A stretch of 64,000 bases of DNA from Pilatotrama ljubarskyi (GCA_022385805.1 MU277773.1:1-64000); one strand, 5' to 3'; numbered from the stretch's first letter, positions 1 to 12,059 are shown. Numbers and translations are program-made. Notes: a model not told the origin generated them from the letters alone.

Positions 1-962
1 AGTTGTTCGAGTGTTGATTGAGGCTGGAGGAGGGCACGACGGTATTGTGAGGCAGGTATTATTAGGAACTCAATATGGCAACACGCTTGGGGTGTGGTTT
101 TGCATTCTCTGATGTCTGAGTCTGCGCGTGCTGCCTTAGATAATTCCAAAGTGATCAGACTGGTGCTTCTGGTTGTTCACCTCATTGGGCTGGTTGGTCA
201 TGTCCAAGTACCAATCCACTTTGGTGCTTGACAGCGCGGATGTATCAGAGTAGGTATTGAGAGCCCAATTTGACCTGACGTCGCGGCTGTCGTCCAGCAG
301 CGACCTATCGTCAAGTCCTCGTCTATGACAACCTCCGGACCGATGTTTCGCTCCGGGGAGCGGGAGCGGGAGCGTTCTGGCGGAGACGTGAGGCTCTGAG
401 TGATTCTCCCTCCTACCGCACGCAGGGCAAAATCGGGATGGAGGACGGGGCCCCATCTAGCCAGGATCGCGGCCTCTCTAGCGACGTCGCGGCAGAAATC
501 GGATGGTAAGGTGTGTTGGGCCGTAGTTGCGGATGAGCGTCCGAGACCGCTTAGCCAGGTGGGATTGAACCGACGTTCGAGTGCGGTGAACCCGAGCAGA
601 TGAACACTGTCGGGGAGGCGCATGTCTACAGGCATGTAGACAAGCAGTGCTGCCAGCACAAGGAACGAAGAGCTCAGGATGATGTGGATGGGGGTGAACT
701 TCGAGTTTGTGGACCGCGGAGGTAGCGGGCGATAGCGACGAGGCTTGGAATCGTGTCCCGAAGCTGGCTCGCTGAAAGAGGCTTCACCGGTCTCAAACCG
801 GACGTTCTTCCCGGCACCTGGGTGCAGCCGTTGGTGACGATGAATGACTGGGAGGCAGGCCGGCATCGGACACTCAGACTCACCAGTGGAACGCATAGTC
901 GCCTCCTCAAACACGAACCTAGAGGGATCGAAGGGAGAACGGGCCTTGCTCATTGCGTACAC
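1..962 (-). CDS. SUN-domain membrane protein (partial, runs off left edge)
   Basis: Seen: the first exon (962 down to about 220) encodes a basic, Ser/Pro-rich N-terminus, then one hydrophobic segment (IILSSSFLVLAALLVYM), a spacer, and a region with the SUN-domain pattern: an ALRAVGG...LTSPP core, then GRCWTTAATSGQIGLSIPTLIHP. An intron (about 169-219, donor GTGGAT, acceptor AAG or CAG) leads to a second exon reading LITLELSKAARADSD, which fits the VTIDH strand of the SUN domain; it stays open to base 1. Known: SUN proteins sit in the inner nuclear membrane and bind KASH proteins across the lumen to form LINC complexes; polypores carry several divergent copies. Inferred: a nuclear-envelope or ER membrane protein. 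The start at 962 is the most upstream ATG; ATG at 893 is an alternative. The exact acceptor is uncertain but both candidates keep the frame. Confidence 0.75.
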
Positions 963-1235
963 AGGTCGACGATGATGGGAAAGGCAGAGCAGGAGGCGTC
1001 TCCACGAGTCAACACGGTGAATACGAATAAGTAGGCTCTATATCTAGCATAGTACAAGGAGCGGCATGTTCTAGACAGGCGCCCAGCGCCCAGCCTTTGT
1101 TCTTGCTCTTCTTCACACAACATCATCCCCGTACACAGGAGGGACGCACACATACAGCCACCCGGATATGATTGTAACGTGCCAACTCGAAACGATCGTG
1201 CTAGTTCACATGTCCCCGATATTTCACTGCATTCA

Positions 1236-2269
1236 TCAGCTCGTTATGCATGTGAAGTGGGCAAAAACGTACGTACTGGCAGAGATGCGCTTGCTGCACC
1301 ATTCAGGTCCAACCCACGATGGCTCTCTCTTTTTGTCCGTGATCGACAAACGGCGACCATCAGGGCGCTCATATCCTACGCGGGCCTCACGCCAGCAGGA
1401 ACCTCTTTCGGTAGCTTCCCACACCCACAACTGACTCGCCTCGGGCGTCTTGTGGCAGAAGACATCTCCAAGGCGTACTTCATGTTGGTTCCTCATAAGA
1501 GGAGGGTAGGTGATCGGTCGCTCGCCTTCAGAGCTGAACCAGGCGGTATGAGGCTTGGTCTGGCGCTTGTGATAGGGAAGCTACAAGCGTGTCAGAAAGA
1601 GGACACTGTAATTGTGCCACTGGACTCACTTCTGATTGAGAGCCGTCGATGTCATCACTCGGGTCCGCGGGTCTCGCTGCGAAGGTTGAAGCCGAGGTCG
1701 ATGCAATCGACGAACGAGAGCCAGACCGGGTGATACGCCTGGTGTTCGACGCAGTGGCGGAGGATTTGTCGTCCTGGGGGAGCTGGGAGAGTAACTGAAT
1801 GCGCAACGGGGGTGTCCGCGAGGTGAACGTCTTTGCTCCTTGCACTCGGTGGTCGGGCTCGAGTTTTGGAGATATACGCTTGGCATCATCCGCATCCCGA
1901 TCACTAAATGTCAGTGTACTCGGGGTTGAGGACCGGCCTCCACTTTCTGGGGTGCTAAACGGGCGTATGAGGGCAGCACAGTAGCCACAGGCGACTAACT
2001 TGTATATACCTCGCTCTCACCGAAAACGGAGGACGCTGTGCGTCAAGGACCTTCAGGATCGTTGGTGAGCATGTCGTGTCGCGCCCAGGGGCCGATGGAG
2101 CTGCGAACTCCAGGTAAGTCGTTTGCCCATGAGCGATAGGGGTCCGCGCTGAGAACGTATAGACGGTCGGTCGAGTCGAGAGATTGCGTTTGGAGCGCAA
2201 ATTCCACATCGCATACAGACAGAAAGCGAGGAGCGTGATGACAGAGACCTCGCTCAGCGAGAGCTCCAT
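1236..2269 (-). CDS. Unrecognised single-pass membrane protein (3 exons)
   Basis: I do not recognise the family. Reconstructed exons are 2269-2010, 1954-1630 and 1580-1236; phases match and give about 309 residues. Introns of 55 and 49 bases use donors GTATAT and GTGAGT and acceptors TTTAG and TGTAG. The N-terminus MELSLSEVSVITLLAFCLYAMW is a likely signal anchor, followed by a basic stretch (NLRSKRN). The middle is rich in Ser, Thr and Arg (low complexity). The last exon is ordered and Trp-rich (QLWVWEATERG, EPSWVGPEWCSKR), which is hard to explain by chance. The 3' end may use a further intron (donor GTACGT near 1248) that would move the stop to 1201. It lies between the SUN gene and the WD40 gene on the same strand. 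Confidence 0.5.
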
Positions 2270-2482
2270 GATGGACAGAACGAGAGAGAAAGAGCGAGAG
2301 ATTGAGTGTTGGCGGTGAAGTCGCCAATTGCAATTTGTGGCTCCCGGGCCCATGGACGGCACGAGTGGGACCGGCGGCCCGGATGCATGAAATCTAGATT
2401 CCATCCGTACATCACAGCTTCGACAGGTTGCACATACATATATGATATTCCGTTTGGATTTCCAAGCGTGGCGAACAATGCG

Positions 2483-4149
2483 CTACGTCGCAAACCTGAG
2501 CAGAACGATGAGGATGCCAGCGAGAGAACAAAGCACAACGCCACTCTGCATCAGAATTGTAAATACACCGTTCTTCTTATCTCCGCCTTGCAGTATCGCG
2601 CTCTGACCTGTGAAGAACATCAAGCTTTGGCGAGAGCTCTTCGAGAAGTGATAGCTTTGCCTACCAAGTTCCTCGGTCTTCCAAAGGACGATGGAGGATC
2701 GCGACGAACCATGGAGAATGCCTGTCGCGATCAGGAAGGTATCCGAGGAATGGTCGTAGTGGGCCTGTCCCTGCCGTTAGCGAGGACGCCGCACAGTGAG
2801 GAAAAGAGCAGTACCGCCAACGACAGGATATGATCTTCCTCTGATCCAGGTTTGGGTGAGAGCGGGCTCGATAAGGAGTACGAGTCATCACGTACTGGGG
2901 TGTACGAGACTATGCAGTTTACGACCACTATCTACATCCCAAAGGTGGACGTCCCCGTGCATGTTCCCGCCAACCAAGGCTAAGCCATCGTGGACAAAGA
3001 GCACGGGTACCTTACGGAACTCGCCGACGGTGTGGCCAAACGAGCATACCGCTGCGCCAGAATCCACCGCATAGACATCGAACCCAGAGATTACGTTCGA
3101 GACTGCGATGAGATGTCCGTCCTGGGATATGCTGGCATCGGCGCTGGCGCATCGTCAGTATCGCACGAGAAGAGACGCTCCGCATACAGACGCTCCACAT
3201 ACATTTGCCCATAAATGGGAACGCTGCCGATTTGCTCCCAAGTGCGAGTGTCGAAGATACTGTTGTGGGCGCTCGGTCAGCGGAGTGCTCGGATGACTCT
3301 GACTACCGTGTACGCACTGTACGCCATGGTTTAGATAAGTAACAAGGAGCCGTATATGACCCTTAGGGCCGGGCAGCCAATGAAGACTGGTTACCACCAC
3401 TTTGAGCAGACGGTTGTAAGAGGTCTTCGGGGGAGCTGGTAGCTGAGCCTCGCGAGCCCATTCTGAGGCAGGAGTCACTTATGAAGAGAGAGGGCGGCTT
3501 CTGTAGCATCAACATACCGGTGCCTGTTTCCCTCCAAATCCGCACTTCTTCGTGCGCACCAGAGGCCAAGAAGCCGCGGGAAGCTCGGAGGCACTCTACA
3601 GGGAAGGAATGCGCCCAAAAGCCGAAGACCTGTAGGTCAGACTGACGGCGGTGAGTACACAACATCGAGACTGCTACAAGTCACAATACCTGAGTGACTG
3701 TCAGGCAAACCACTGTGCCATCCTCCAAGCCGCAGATGATCGTGTCCTCTCCGTTGTCCTTCCACGCGATGGACAAGATGGGTATGCTGCCCGAGAATAC
3801 GTGTAGCAGACAGGCATCAGGAAGGCTCCAAATGCAAGCTTTGCCATCAAGGGCGGCGGAGGCGAGGAACGAGCCACGGGGGCTGAACGCCACAGCCGAC
3901 ACACCGAGCGTCTGGTCGCGGCCGAGACGAGCAGACTCGACGTATCGCAGTACCATGGGCGGCGCAGATGCAACGTAAGGTTGAGATGGGGAAGACTCAG
4001 CGAGGTCGTATGGCCTGTTGCGATCTAAATGGCAGCGTGGGGTTCAGTCTCCGGCTGGGGTAAGTACAAGGAGAGTAGTGACCACGCACATATACAGCAT
4101 AAAGTACCACAAGGATACCAGACCTGTCTAATGACAATTGAGTAGCCAT
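2483..4149 (-). CDS. WD40-repeat protein with hydrophobic C-terminal tail
   Basis: Seven exons (4149-4119, 4024-3690, 3641-3518, 3462-3318, 3259-3203, 3131-2906, 2770-2483) join in phase to about 401 residues. WD-type blades are visible: SAVAFSPRGSFLASAALDGKACIWSL, ILSIAWKDNGEDTIICGLEDG, LASGAHEEVRIW, VTSLHWLPGPKGHIRLLVTYLNHGV followed by IFDTRTWEQIGSV, GLALVGGNMHGDVHLWDVDSG, and FLIATG...SIVLWKTEEL. Known: such propellers act as protein-binding platforms. Unusual: after the last blade the protein ends in a hydrophobic segment (SGVVLCSLAGILIVLLRF), suggesting a tail anchor. The start at 4149 (MATQLSLD) gives a short first exon; a longer in-frame start at 4290 is possible. The donor of exon 6 is uncertain (GTACAC or GTACGT). 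Confidence 0.7.
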
Positions 4150-4869
4150 TCCATCACGCGGAATGGGAGAGGGACGCCGCCGAGCGGGTCGCGAAGGCCA
4201 CCGGTGGGTTGCGCGAAAGTCGCAGTACGGCGCGTGTCCGCCGGTGGCGTGCCACACGCAGCGCCCAATCTCAGATAAGATCGATCTCACTGACCCTGTC
4301 GATCCCGAACATCCTCACATTAGACAGTAGGGGCGTTGGACTTGTTCTGCTTAAGGCAACTGTTTACGCACAACTTCTAGGTTCAGTACACGCGTCGATG
4401 CTTCGCGCTGTCGCGCATATGCTACAGTGCGGGGTCTCCATGAAGGTCTATGCTGACCTTCGAGGCACCAAGCAGGCCGCAGCTCAACGTTATGCACGCA
4501 TGCTGATGATAGCCGCGGGCCTGACACCAGCTAACTCAGCTACAAGCTTGGACTTCTACATAGTGCTCTGCGGGTGCCTCCTTATAAGAGAGCATTCGAC
4601 AGCATGAAGCTGAGCTCAAACAACTTCCCCTCAGACGCTCCGAACGCTGTAGCGCGACTTCTCAACCGTACGAAGCTCTTCATGGAATCTCCTCGCACAA
4701 GGCGTCAGCATCGCAAATCATTGGCAGAGGTGAATCTTCGAGACCTTTTATATTCTGGAAATTAGCGGACCTAACACCTCGTTGGACAAGGATGCAAATT
4801 CAGCGAAACCAGCGGTACGTTCACCGCGATGCAGTGTTTTCCGCCCCGACTGACCTGGAACTCTCCTAG

Positions 4870-5963
4870 ATCTTTCGCCACATTACTAGTATCGAGCGTC
4901 TTTCCTCGTTTATTGAGCTCGCGACATACAACCCCGCCATAGCATCGGTGGTAGAGGTGCTCACCATAGACCTCAAAAACGAAGCAGCCTTCTCGGTCGC
5001 TCAGCTTCGTGAAGCCCTCTGTCTCGTCCCCAATGTCCAGGATCTCCTCCTCTATCTTCCCACGCCTGTGCCATTGGCACTACTTGCCGACGTTCAGTTC
5101 CATACGCTGGACTTCTTCGCGACCAACGTCCCCCACTCATCTCTTGCTTCGTTCCTGGCGAGCCACCCGACCCTCACTTCGCTCATCCTGGGGCCTTGCG
5201 GCAGGACAAGGTCGTGCCCTCTGGAAGCGATTTCCCTGCCTCACATTGTGGCGCTCCAGTGCCCGACGACTTGCATACATACACTTCCTTACTGTCAGGC
5301 GACTAGGCTCACTGTCGATCTTCCAGAGGGAGGCGGCTGTATGCCGACGATCCTGCGCAGTCTGTCAGCGACCCCTTCACTTATTGCTCTCACGGTGGAC
5401 TGCCTCCCAAACGACTACGACATTCTCGAGGCGATCTGCCATGCCGTCCCCCACGTGAAGAAACTAAAACTGATCGAGAAGAGCATGCCTACAGTACGTG
5501 TGCATCTCTCACATCAATGCCCACACGACTGACTTCGAGGAAGCGTCGGGAGAGCCCAGGCCGTCGCCCGTGGAACAATCGCTCGGGCTGGAGCAGATCT
5601 CTACGGAAGCTGCTACTCCTGGAGGAGCTGTCTGTCGTGACTCCAGCGCGGCTGATTGGTGAGGAGGGCAGTGTGCGTGAGGAGCAGCGTCTCATCCTTG
5701 GTTGGGCGGGAGAGAACGACAGGAGGGGTCCCCTGGTACCTGAACCTCATGCCTCCCTCTATCATATAATGTTGCGCTACGGTGCGACGGCGCCGACGGC
5801 AGGCGCCCTGTGCCACTGGTATAAGGTGACAGGATCGTGGACACGCGTCGTGACCTATGTAGGTGCGGAGCTGGAGGGGCTGGCCTGTGAGTACCAACCA
5901 GGCCTTGTAGGCTCCCAATTCTCGCTGACTTCCCACGCATTTCCGTACCAGAATACATCTTGA
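4870..5963 (+). CDS. Probable F-box/LRR-like protein, 5' end unresolved
   Basis: A clear exon begins after a CTCCTAG acceptor at 4870 with IFRHITSIERLSSFIELA and runs to 5493. It is rich in short leucine repeats (AQLREALCLVPNVQDLLLYLPTP, LASFLASHPTLTSLILG), the pattern of agaricomycete F-box proteins with degenerate LRRs. After an intron (5494-5543, donor GTACGT) the frame resumes with SLRKLLLLEELSVVTPARL and ends at 5963 in a Trp-containing tail. Known: F-box proteins recruit substrates to SCF ubiquitin ligases, and these families are large and fast-evolving in mushrooms. The F-box itself should lie upstream (4570-4814). Two frames there can be joined through the donor at 4815, but only one is in phase and I cannot confirm it, so the N-terminus is left open. 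Confidence 0.45.
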
Positions 5964-6318
5964 AGCTTGATCATCATCTGTAGGACGAAGGACACGTCCA
6001 GTAGTTACGGAACTGCCTTGCACCTGAGACCTGGCGAATTGTATATATAGCATCTTTGTCTCTTCGTACGAGTTCAAATAATCGCAACCCCCAATTCCGA
6101 ACGGCTGCCATCACTCTTCGCCGATATTTGGGCAGCCCTGATTTCCCACGGCGCTCCACTCCCTAGCTTGGCGCCTGCGGCTTTGTTCTTGCTTTGTGCT
6201 AGGCCATGTCAGCCTGTGCCACAGACCGCATTGCCGTACCGCTGCCCAATGCTCCTGACCTCATTCTCGACCACCAGTGTGGCTGCGCCATGATCTTTGC
6301 TGCCTACCACCAACTAGG
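5964..6318. other. Intergenic, no feature recognised
   Basis: About 350 bases between the F-box-like gene and the coiled-coil gene. A 39-codon frame starts at ATG 6206 and could be an alternative first exon of the downstream gene, but I find no splice pair that joins it in phase. Confidence 0.3.
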
Positions 6319-7809
6319 ATGCTAGGTCGCCGTCTTGCCGGTCACAGACTTATTGCGCTCGACGCGCAGCGCAGCGCGCTATCGCAGGCGATAGACGACA
6401 GCCATGACGAGCCGAAGAGCGACGACGATTTCACCATGGGAGCCAGCTCCGGGATCCCAGCGATGACGGAGTTGCAGAATTCCGTCCGGGATGTGTGAGT
6501 GTCGCTGGTTGATAGCTGCACGATGACCGAACCTGACGTTCGCGCACAGGATCAACAACCTGGAGGGAGCCGAGCGTAGGTGGGATGCCAGGTTCGAACG
6601 CGTGGAGGGCGAAATGGAAGAGCTCGTCCAACGGCACCAAGAACTGAGCCGAACCCTACGCGACTCTAAACGCGCAGCGGTACACCCCTCTCTCGCCTGG
6701 CAGTGGTGTCGGTGTTGATTTGTCATATACTCCATTGCAGGATGCGACGACGAGTCAGATCGCACGCGTTGAAGGCGAGACGGTGGACCTGCGCGAGGTA
6801 GTCACGCAGCTTACGCGCACTGTCAGTTCCGTCTTCCAGGAAATCAAGGGTGCGTGCGTAGCAGCTTCTCCTCGCGCTTCGTGGAACCCATACCCGGCCA
6901 TTCTCGCCGACCCAACAGATCACCGACGTGAAGTGCAGCAAACCCTCTCGGACGAGAAAGAGTATATACGCATGGCGTTCCGCGAGATCCAGCACAAGGT
7001 CAGCCGCCTGGAACTCGACGTGACCGTCATACGATCCCAACGCGATGTGGATCGAGCTCGGACGGAACGCGTCGAACACGGGATGTCGGTCCTTGAAGCT
7101 ACAGATTCAACCCTGCTGCGGAGTGTTCAGCGGCTCGAACGCGACGTCGGAGAACTGCAAGACGAGGCCATACATCACACCGCAACTCTCGTTGCACCCC
7201 CCGAGCCGCTAAAGGGTCCACGTACGCTCGCTGCCGAACTGGCAGGTACAGATTGGAGCGACGACTCAGCGGGGGAATCTAGTGATACGTCCATCGACCT
7301 CCTCTCAGTGTGCGACAGTAGCCTCTCCGAATCCTCTGATTCTGCTCCTCCCACCGGCAACGCATGCGACTCGAAGGTCAGAGGGAGCTCGCATGCCGCG
7401 ATGCCTAACCCCGAGACTATCTCCCGCGCCTATTCCCTCGACAGCCTAATGCGGTACCCAAGGCGACTTCAGCCCGCATGTCGTTCATTACTTGTGAGTT
7501 CCCTTCGTCCCATGTCTCGTCTGCGTCAAGTCCAGTGATCGCTCATCTGAGTAGTTGGAATTTGGAACGATGCAGGCTGCAGCCGGGAGTGCAGCGACTA
7601 CGGCCACTATTGTCGCCCGTCACCAGCTCACCCATCTCTATAGCCTTGTCCTGAAACGCCGCCATCGCCATATTTGCGTCGTCGTGGCCTCCGCGTTGTC
7701 CATGTGCCTGTATCTCTTGATATCCGTGGATGTCACAAGGTCCTTCCGTGACGGCGTTCTCACGACGTTCGAACATCGTCCCATCTGGGAGGAATCTAGG
7801 AGAATATAA
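6319..7809 (+). CDS. Coiled-coil protein with membrane anchor near the C-terminus
   Basis: Four exons (6319-6494, 6550-6679, 6741-7493, 7576-7809) join in phase to about 430 residues. Residues about 60-300 hold heptad-rich stretches (INNLEGAERRWDARFERVEG, IARVEGETVDLREVVTQL, REIQHKVSRLELDV, LLRSVQRLERDVGELQD), typical of long coiled coils. A Ser/Asp-rich linker follows, then one hydrophobic segment (HICVVVASALSMCLYLLISV) and a 26-residue tail. No family is recognised. The layout, cytosolic coiled coil plus single anchor plus short tail, is that of a tail-anchored or KASH-like protein. The start is the first ATG in frame after a stop-rich region; ATG 6424 is an alternative. Splice phase strongly supports exons 2-4. 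Confidence 0.6.
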
Positions 7810-7945
7810 GGTATTCTGAGCTGTCCCTGCCCGTCAACGAGAGCTTATACTACCTCATGCAGCGTAGCATTGACTGTCGTTGTTCGCTGGCGTTGTTTGC
7901 GCGCGCGCCTTGTACTTTATACAATAGACGCCTACTTGCCTGAAT

Positions 7946-7956
7946 CACTACAAAGG
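7946..7956 (+). repeat. Candidate left terminus of a CACTA element
   Basis: The string CACTACAAAGG resembles the CACTACAA ends of En/Spm (CACTA) transposons and lies 77 bases before the transposase reading frame. I could not find a convincing inverted copy downstream; the nearest matches are CCTTTGTAGCTG at 11981 and CCTGTAGTC at about 13287. Treat as tentative. Confidence 0.3.
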
Positions 7957-8022
7957 TGTGGAATTCTCGTCTGATATAAATTATCGAGCAAGGAACCCCT
8001 CCGCTTATACAGCCCCGGCCTC

Positions 8023-11000
8023 TTGACTCTTACACGTCTCGTCCTGGCGAAGCCGATGCTGCCCGCAACGACGGATGTCTCGTCCGAGGCGACCGTTGAG
8101 ATACCTCCTCCCGGAATATGCGTATGTTCTATGTGTAGGCGACACACTTACTTGGACCAATACGGTGTCGCGCGTGCTGGGTGTCGCCAGTCGCAGAAAG
8201 TGATCAAGCGTCATAAGCTCAACGATCAGCGCGCTGCAAAGTCGAAGGCAATCCAGGAGGCCGTTTTAGGGAACGCTGTTCTACTCGCTGCGGTCGGAGT
8301 CAGCCAGCCTTCCGATGGCGCCACTGATGGTCTGTCCTTCCCTCCGGTAAGGCGGTTTCCTCTCCGGGTGTCAAACACTGATCGTCCATCAGTCCAGGGA
8401 TGCGGCCAATGCAGAGGCAGAAGAGCAGCGATCAGAGAGCGATAGTGACAGTGCGGTTGGCGATGGCGAGGAGGAGGGCGGCGTACGTCTGAGGTTCATC
8501 TTCCATTTTTTGCAGGTGCTCACGACCAAGTCCTCTATGCTAGGAGACTCCCGTCGTGCCATCCGACGAGGTAAAGACTAGACGCGACATCCTGTCCGCC
8601 CTCCAATCGGGTCTTCATCACCGGTTGCGGCTAGTCCCATCCGATATCCAACTCGTTTTTACGACGGCTCCTACGTCCCTGGATGATGTGCCTGCGCCCG
8701 TGGACCCTGCCACCCAGTCATCCAACAACTTCATTGAGGTTACACAGTGGCTCCATACGACACGCCTGTACCTCGCAGGGCTCGAGAGCGTTCGGGATCG
8801 CGACGTTGACGCTCGCTTGGCCGCTCTTCTCTGCTCGATCGACGAGCATAGCCAACGACTCGAGGAGTTGCGGAAGAATTGCTGGGAGATCGAGAAGCTG
8901 CGCGTCGGCTTGTACTGCCTCGAGAAAGATGAACAGTGCGGGCCGAGAGTCTTCGATCCCGGTGAGTCCCTAGTCCTTCGTGTGTACGCATTCCTCTGAT
9001 GTCACTACAGCTCGTGTATACGAGTCGCGCGCCAAGCTGGAACCCTTCGTCCTCGCCGCTCTCATAATGACGACCGTACTCCATGCGATTCACTCCGTCA
9101 GCAGGCTGGACTCGAACTTTGTGCTGGCAACCCTCCGTGTCGTCCTCTTCGGGACGTTCATCTTCTGCAACCGCGGCCGCCGCCCACCAATCACGCCTGC
9201 TCAGAGGAAGGTCTTAAGAAGTCTCCCCAAGGACGTTCGAACTGCTCTCCAGAGATTGCACATCGATCCGGAGATCGTGCGATACGCTTGTTGCCCTCGT
9301 TGCTTCAAAACGTATCCGCCGGATGAGACGAAGCGCGCCGATCCCTATCCCCACACTTGCAATTTTTCTGAGACAGACAAACCCACGTGTGGCCGGCCGC
9401 TCGTGGTTCCTGTCGAGCATACCCCTCTTCATCCAGATGAGCCTCCTCGGGTGACCTTCACCCCTATCAAGCCCTTTCCTCACCGCCCTTTCGCCTCATG
9501 GCTTGCATCCTTCTTCTCTCAACCCGAGATAGAACGAATCGTTATGGGGTCTTGGGGTGAAGCTACGCAGACGACAGGATCCAGCTGGACGGACATCTTT
9601 CACTCTCCGGAGATCCGCAGGTTTCGCGGGCCTGACGGTCAGCTGTTCTCGATACAGCCGCCGGGCTGTGCTCATCTCGTCTTCAGCCTTTTCATCGACT
9701 GGTTCAACCCATTCGGGAACAAGCAAGCCGGCAAGTCGCACTCCGTAGGCGCGATCTATCTCGTGTGCTTGAACCTGCCTCCACATCTACGTTTTCGCCC
9801 AGAGAATGTCTATCTCGCGGGGGTTATACCGGGCCCTAAAGAGCCATCCCTCCATCAGCTGAATCATCTCCTACGGCCCCTAGTCGACGAGCTAGAGGTG
9901 TTCTGGACCCGTGGGCTCTTCCTCAAGCGAACCGCATTGCGATTTGTCGGGCTGCTCCTCCGCGTCGCCGTCATCCCTTTGGTTTGCGACCTTCCTGCGC
10001 TTCGCAAAGCAGCGGGCTTCGCAGGACATTCGTCGAAGCACTTCTGTTCCTTCTGCCGTCTTCGCAAGCAACATATCTCAGATCTTACGCGCCCTTGGCC
10101 CACGCGAACGGCTGAAGAACATCGTCGTCTTGCCGAGGAGTGGCTCAACGCTTCTTCGGAAGCGGAACGTAAATCACTCTTTGAGGAGCACGGCGTGCGC
10201 TGGTCCGAGCTTCTCCGCTTACCCTACTGGGATCCTCTGAGATTCCCTGTCGTCGACGCCATGCACTGTTTATTTCTTGGCAATCTTCGACATCACTGCC
10301 GAGACGTCTGGGGTATCGACGTAAAGGACAAAGCAGGGCTGCAGAAGGTGCATCCACATTCTCCTGAGGAACAGCGGCTCTGGCTCGACCGGGTTGTGGC
10401 TGCCCTACGGAAGAAGTCCAAGTCAGCACTCTCAGGCGTTCGTAAGGGATACTTGACCACCATCGCCCAGGTCAACGACATCGTACCCTCGTCAAACCTC
10501 ACGAAAAAGGACTACATTGCTGCATTGATTGCATGGGTACGTATCATATATGCTTCCCCGCAATCCTACGTGGTGCTCATATTTGCCCAGGTCGAGTCCA
10601 ACTCTGTCGACGACCTCGTACTGCCGCCGGTTCTCGAGGAGGAAACCTCAGACTTTCATCTCGCTGAGGGACCTCACGACATCTCAAAATTCCGCATTCT
10701 CACTCAGGAAGTCATCGACACCATCCGTGCCGACATCAGGAACACTGTCCTACCTTCGTGGATGGAACGACCGCCAGCGAATTTCGGCAGTGCGGCACAT
10801 GGCAAGCTCAAGGCTGATCAGTGGAGGACGGTATGCACCGTCAGCTTGACCATAACCTTGATACGGCTCTGGGGTACTCCACAAGCTACGAAAAAGGATC
10901 GCCTCCTTCTGGACAACTTCGTTCACCTCGTGACCGCCGTCGATCTCGCGACCCGTCGTTCGATGAACGAGGAGCGTGCTAAAGCCTTCGATCATCACAT

Positions 11001-12030
11001 GCTCAAATACCTCCAGGGTCTCCGCGACATCTTCGCTCACGAGCTCGTTCCTAACCATCACCTCTCTCTCCACCTGATGGCTTGCCTGATGATGTTCGGA
11101 CCTGTACACGGCTGGTGGGCGTATCCGTTCGAGCGGTACAACGGGCTGTTACAGTCCCTCAACATCAACAATCTGCCCGGTAGGCCTGTTCCTATCTACG
11201 CTTGCTTGCCCGCCTCGCATGCTGACCTGAGCACATTGCGAACAGATGACATTCCTTTAACCTTCATGCGAGGCTTCTATTGCGGAGCCGAGCTTCGTTG
11301 GTTGATGGTGTCTACTAAGTGGCCAGACAACGAGGTCTACGGGGATATGGTGTCCGCTTTCAACACCGCCTTTCAAGACGCCGCTAGAGGCACGCGTGTG
11401 AGCGATTACGGCGCATTGGATCCCGATCAGCAGTCGCCCGAAGTCGTCTACGACGCTGGAAAACAAGTCATCCTCGAACGCGTACGTTATGAAGACCTCC
11501 TCCGCCTCATGCCGCCAGGTTTCGCTTCCTTCTATGCTAGCACCACAGATGAACGAGCAAGGCTCTCTCCTTACGTCCAGCATATTCGCCGCACTCACAA
11601 GGATGGCGTCGTGTTCACGACTCGGGGGCACAGTCGCAGAGACTCGTACGTCGTCATCAAGAGCGGGGCTCATGGCGACTCCCAGTTGTGCTATGGGCAG
11701 ATTGTGGACATTTTTCTGCATAGTCGACTGGAAGATGGGAGGCAGCAGGTCTCTACGTTTGCTGTCGTTGACGTTTTCGCTGATTTGGCAGAAGCCCATG
11801 CGGAGCAAGACCCCTTCAAGGCCTACAGTGCGGTGGGGACAAGGCTTTGTTACCACAGGAGTGATTCCCAGCTCCTCATTACCCTCAGTGACATTGTGGC
11901 TCATTTCGCCGCCCTCGTCTACACTCCCGCCGAGATTGGTCAGGAATGTATAGCCTGTCGGTCCCTTGACAGGGTGAGTGCCTTTGTAGCTGCAGGTGCA
12001 TACATACTGACCGCTCGCACAAAGAACTAG
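8023..12030 (+). CDS. Tnp2-type (CACTA/En-Spm) transposase, apparently intact
   Basis: Exons 8023-8346, 8393-8482, 8544-8961 and 9011 onward join in phase. Two further in-frame introns are likely at 10537-10590 and 11180-11245. The N-terminus has a zinc-knuckle-like ICVCSMCRRHTYLDQYG motif. The 1000-residue main part has CCPRCFKTYPP, a transposase_21-like core with SFCRLRKQH and PVVDAMHCLFLGN, and a late FGPVHGWWAYPFERYNG block typical of the Tnp2/DUF4218 group. Known: these enzymes move CACTA DNA transposons. Seen: no stop or frameshift interrupts the domains, so the copy may be young. The last junction is ambiguous: a GTGAGT at 11974 paired with the AG of the TAG at 12030 would move the stop a few bases. 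The start could be 8056 instead of 8023. Confidence 0.85.
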
Positions 12031-12059
12031 GGCGCATAACCATCCTCAGGCTCGCACTC

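Noticed and set aside
11981..11992. CCTTTGTAGCTG as the inverted right end of the CACTA element
   Set aside because: It matches nine bases of the left candidate but lies within the last codons of the transposase, so it is probably chance.
11974..11995. GTGAGT to GCAG pair near the transposase end
   Set aside because: Only 22 bases apart, too short for a fungal intron; a longer intron ending in the TAG at 12030 or no intron is more likely.
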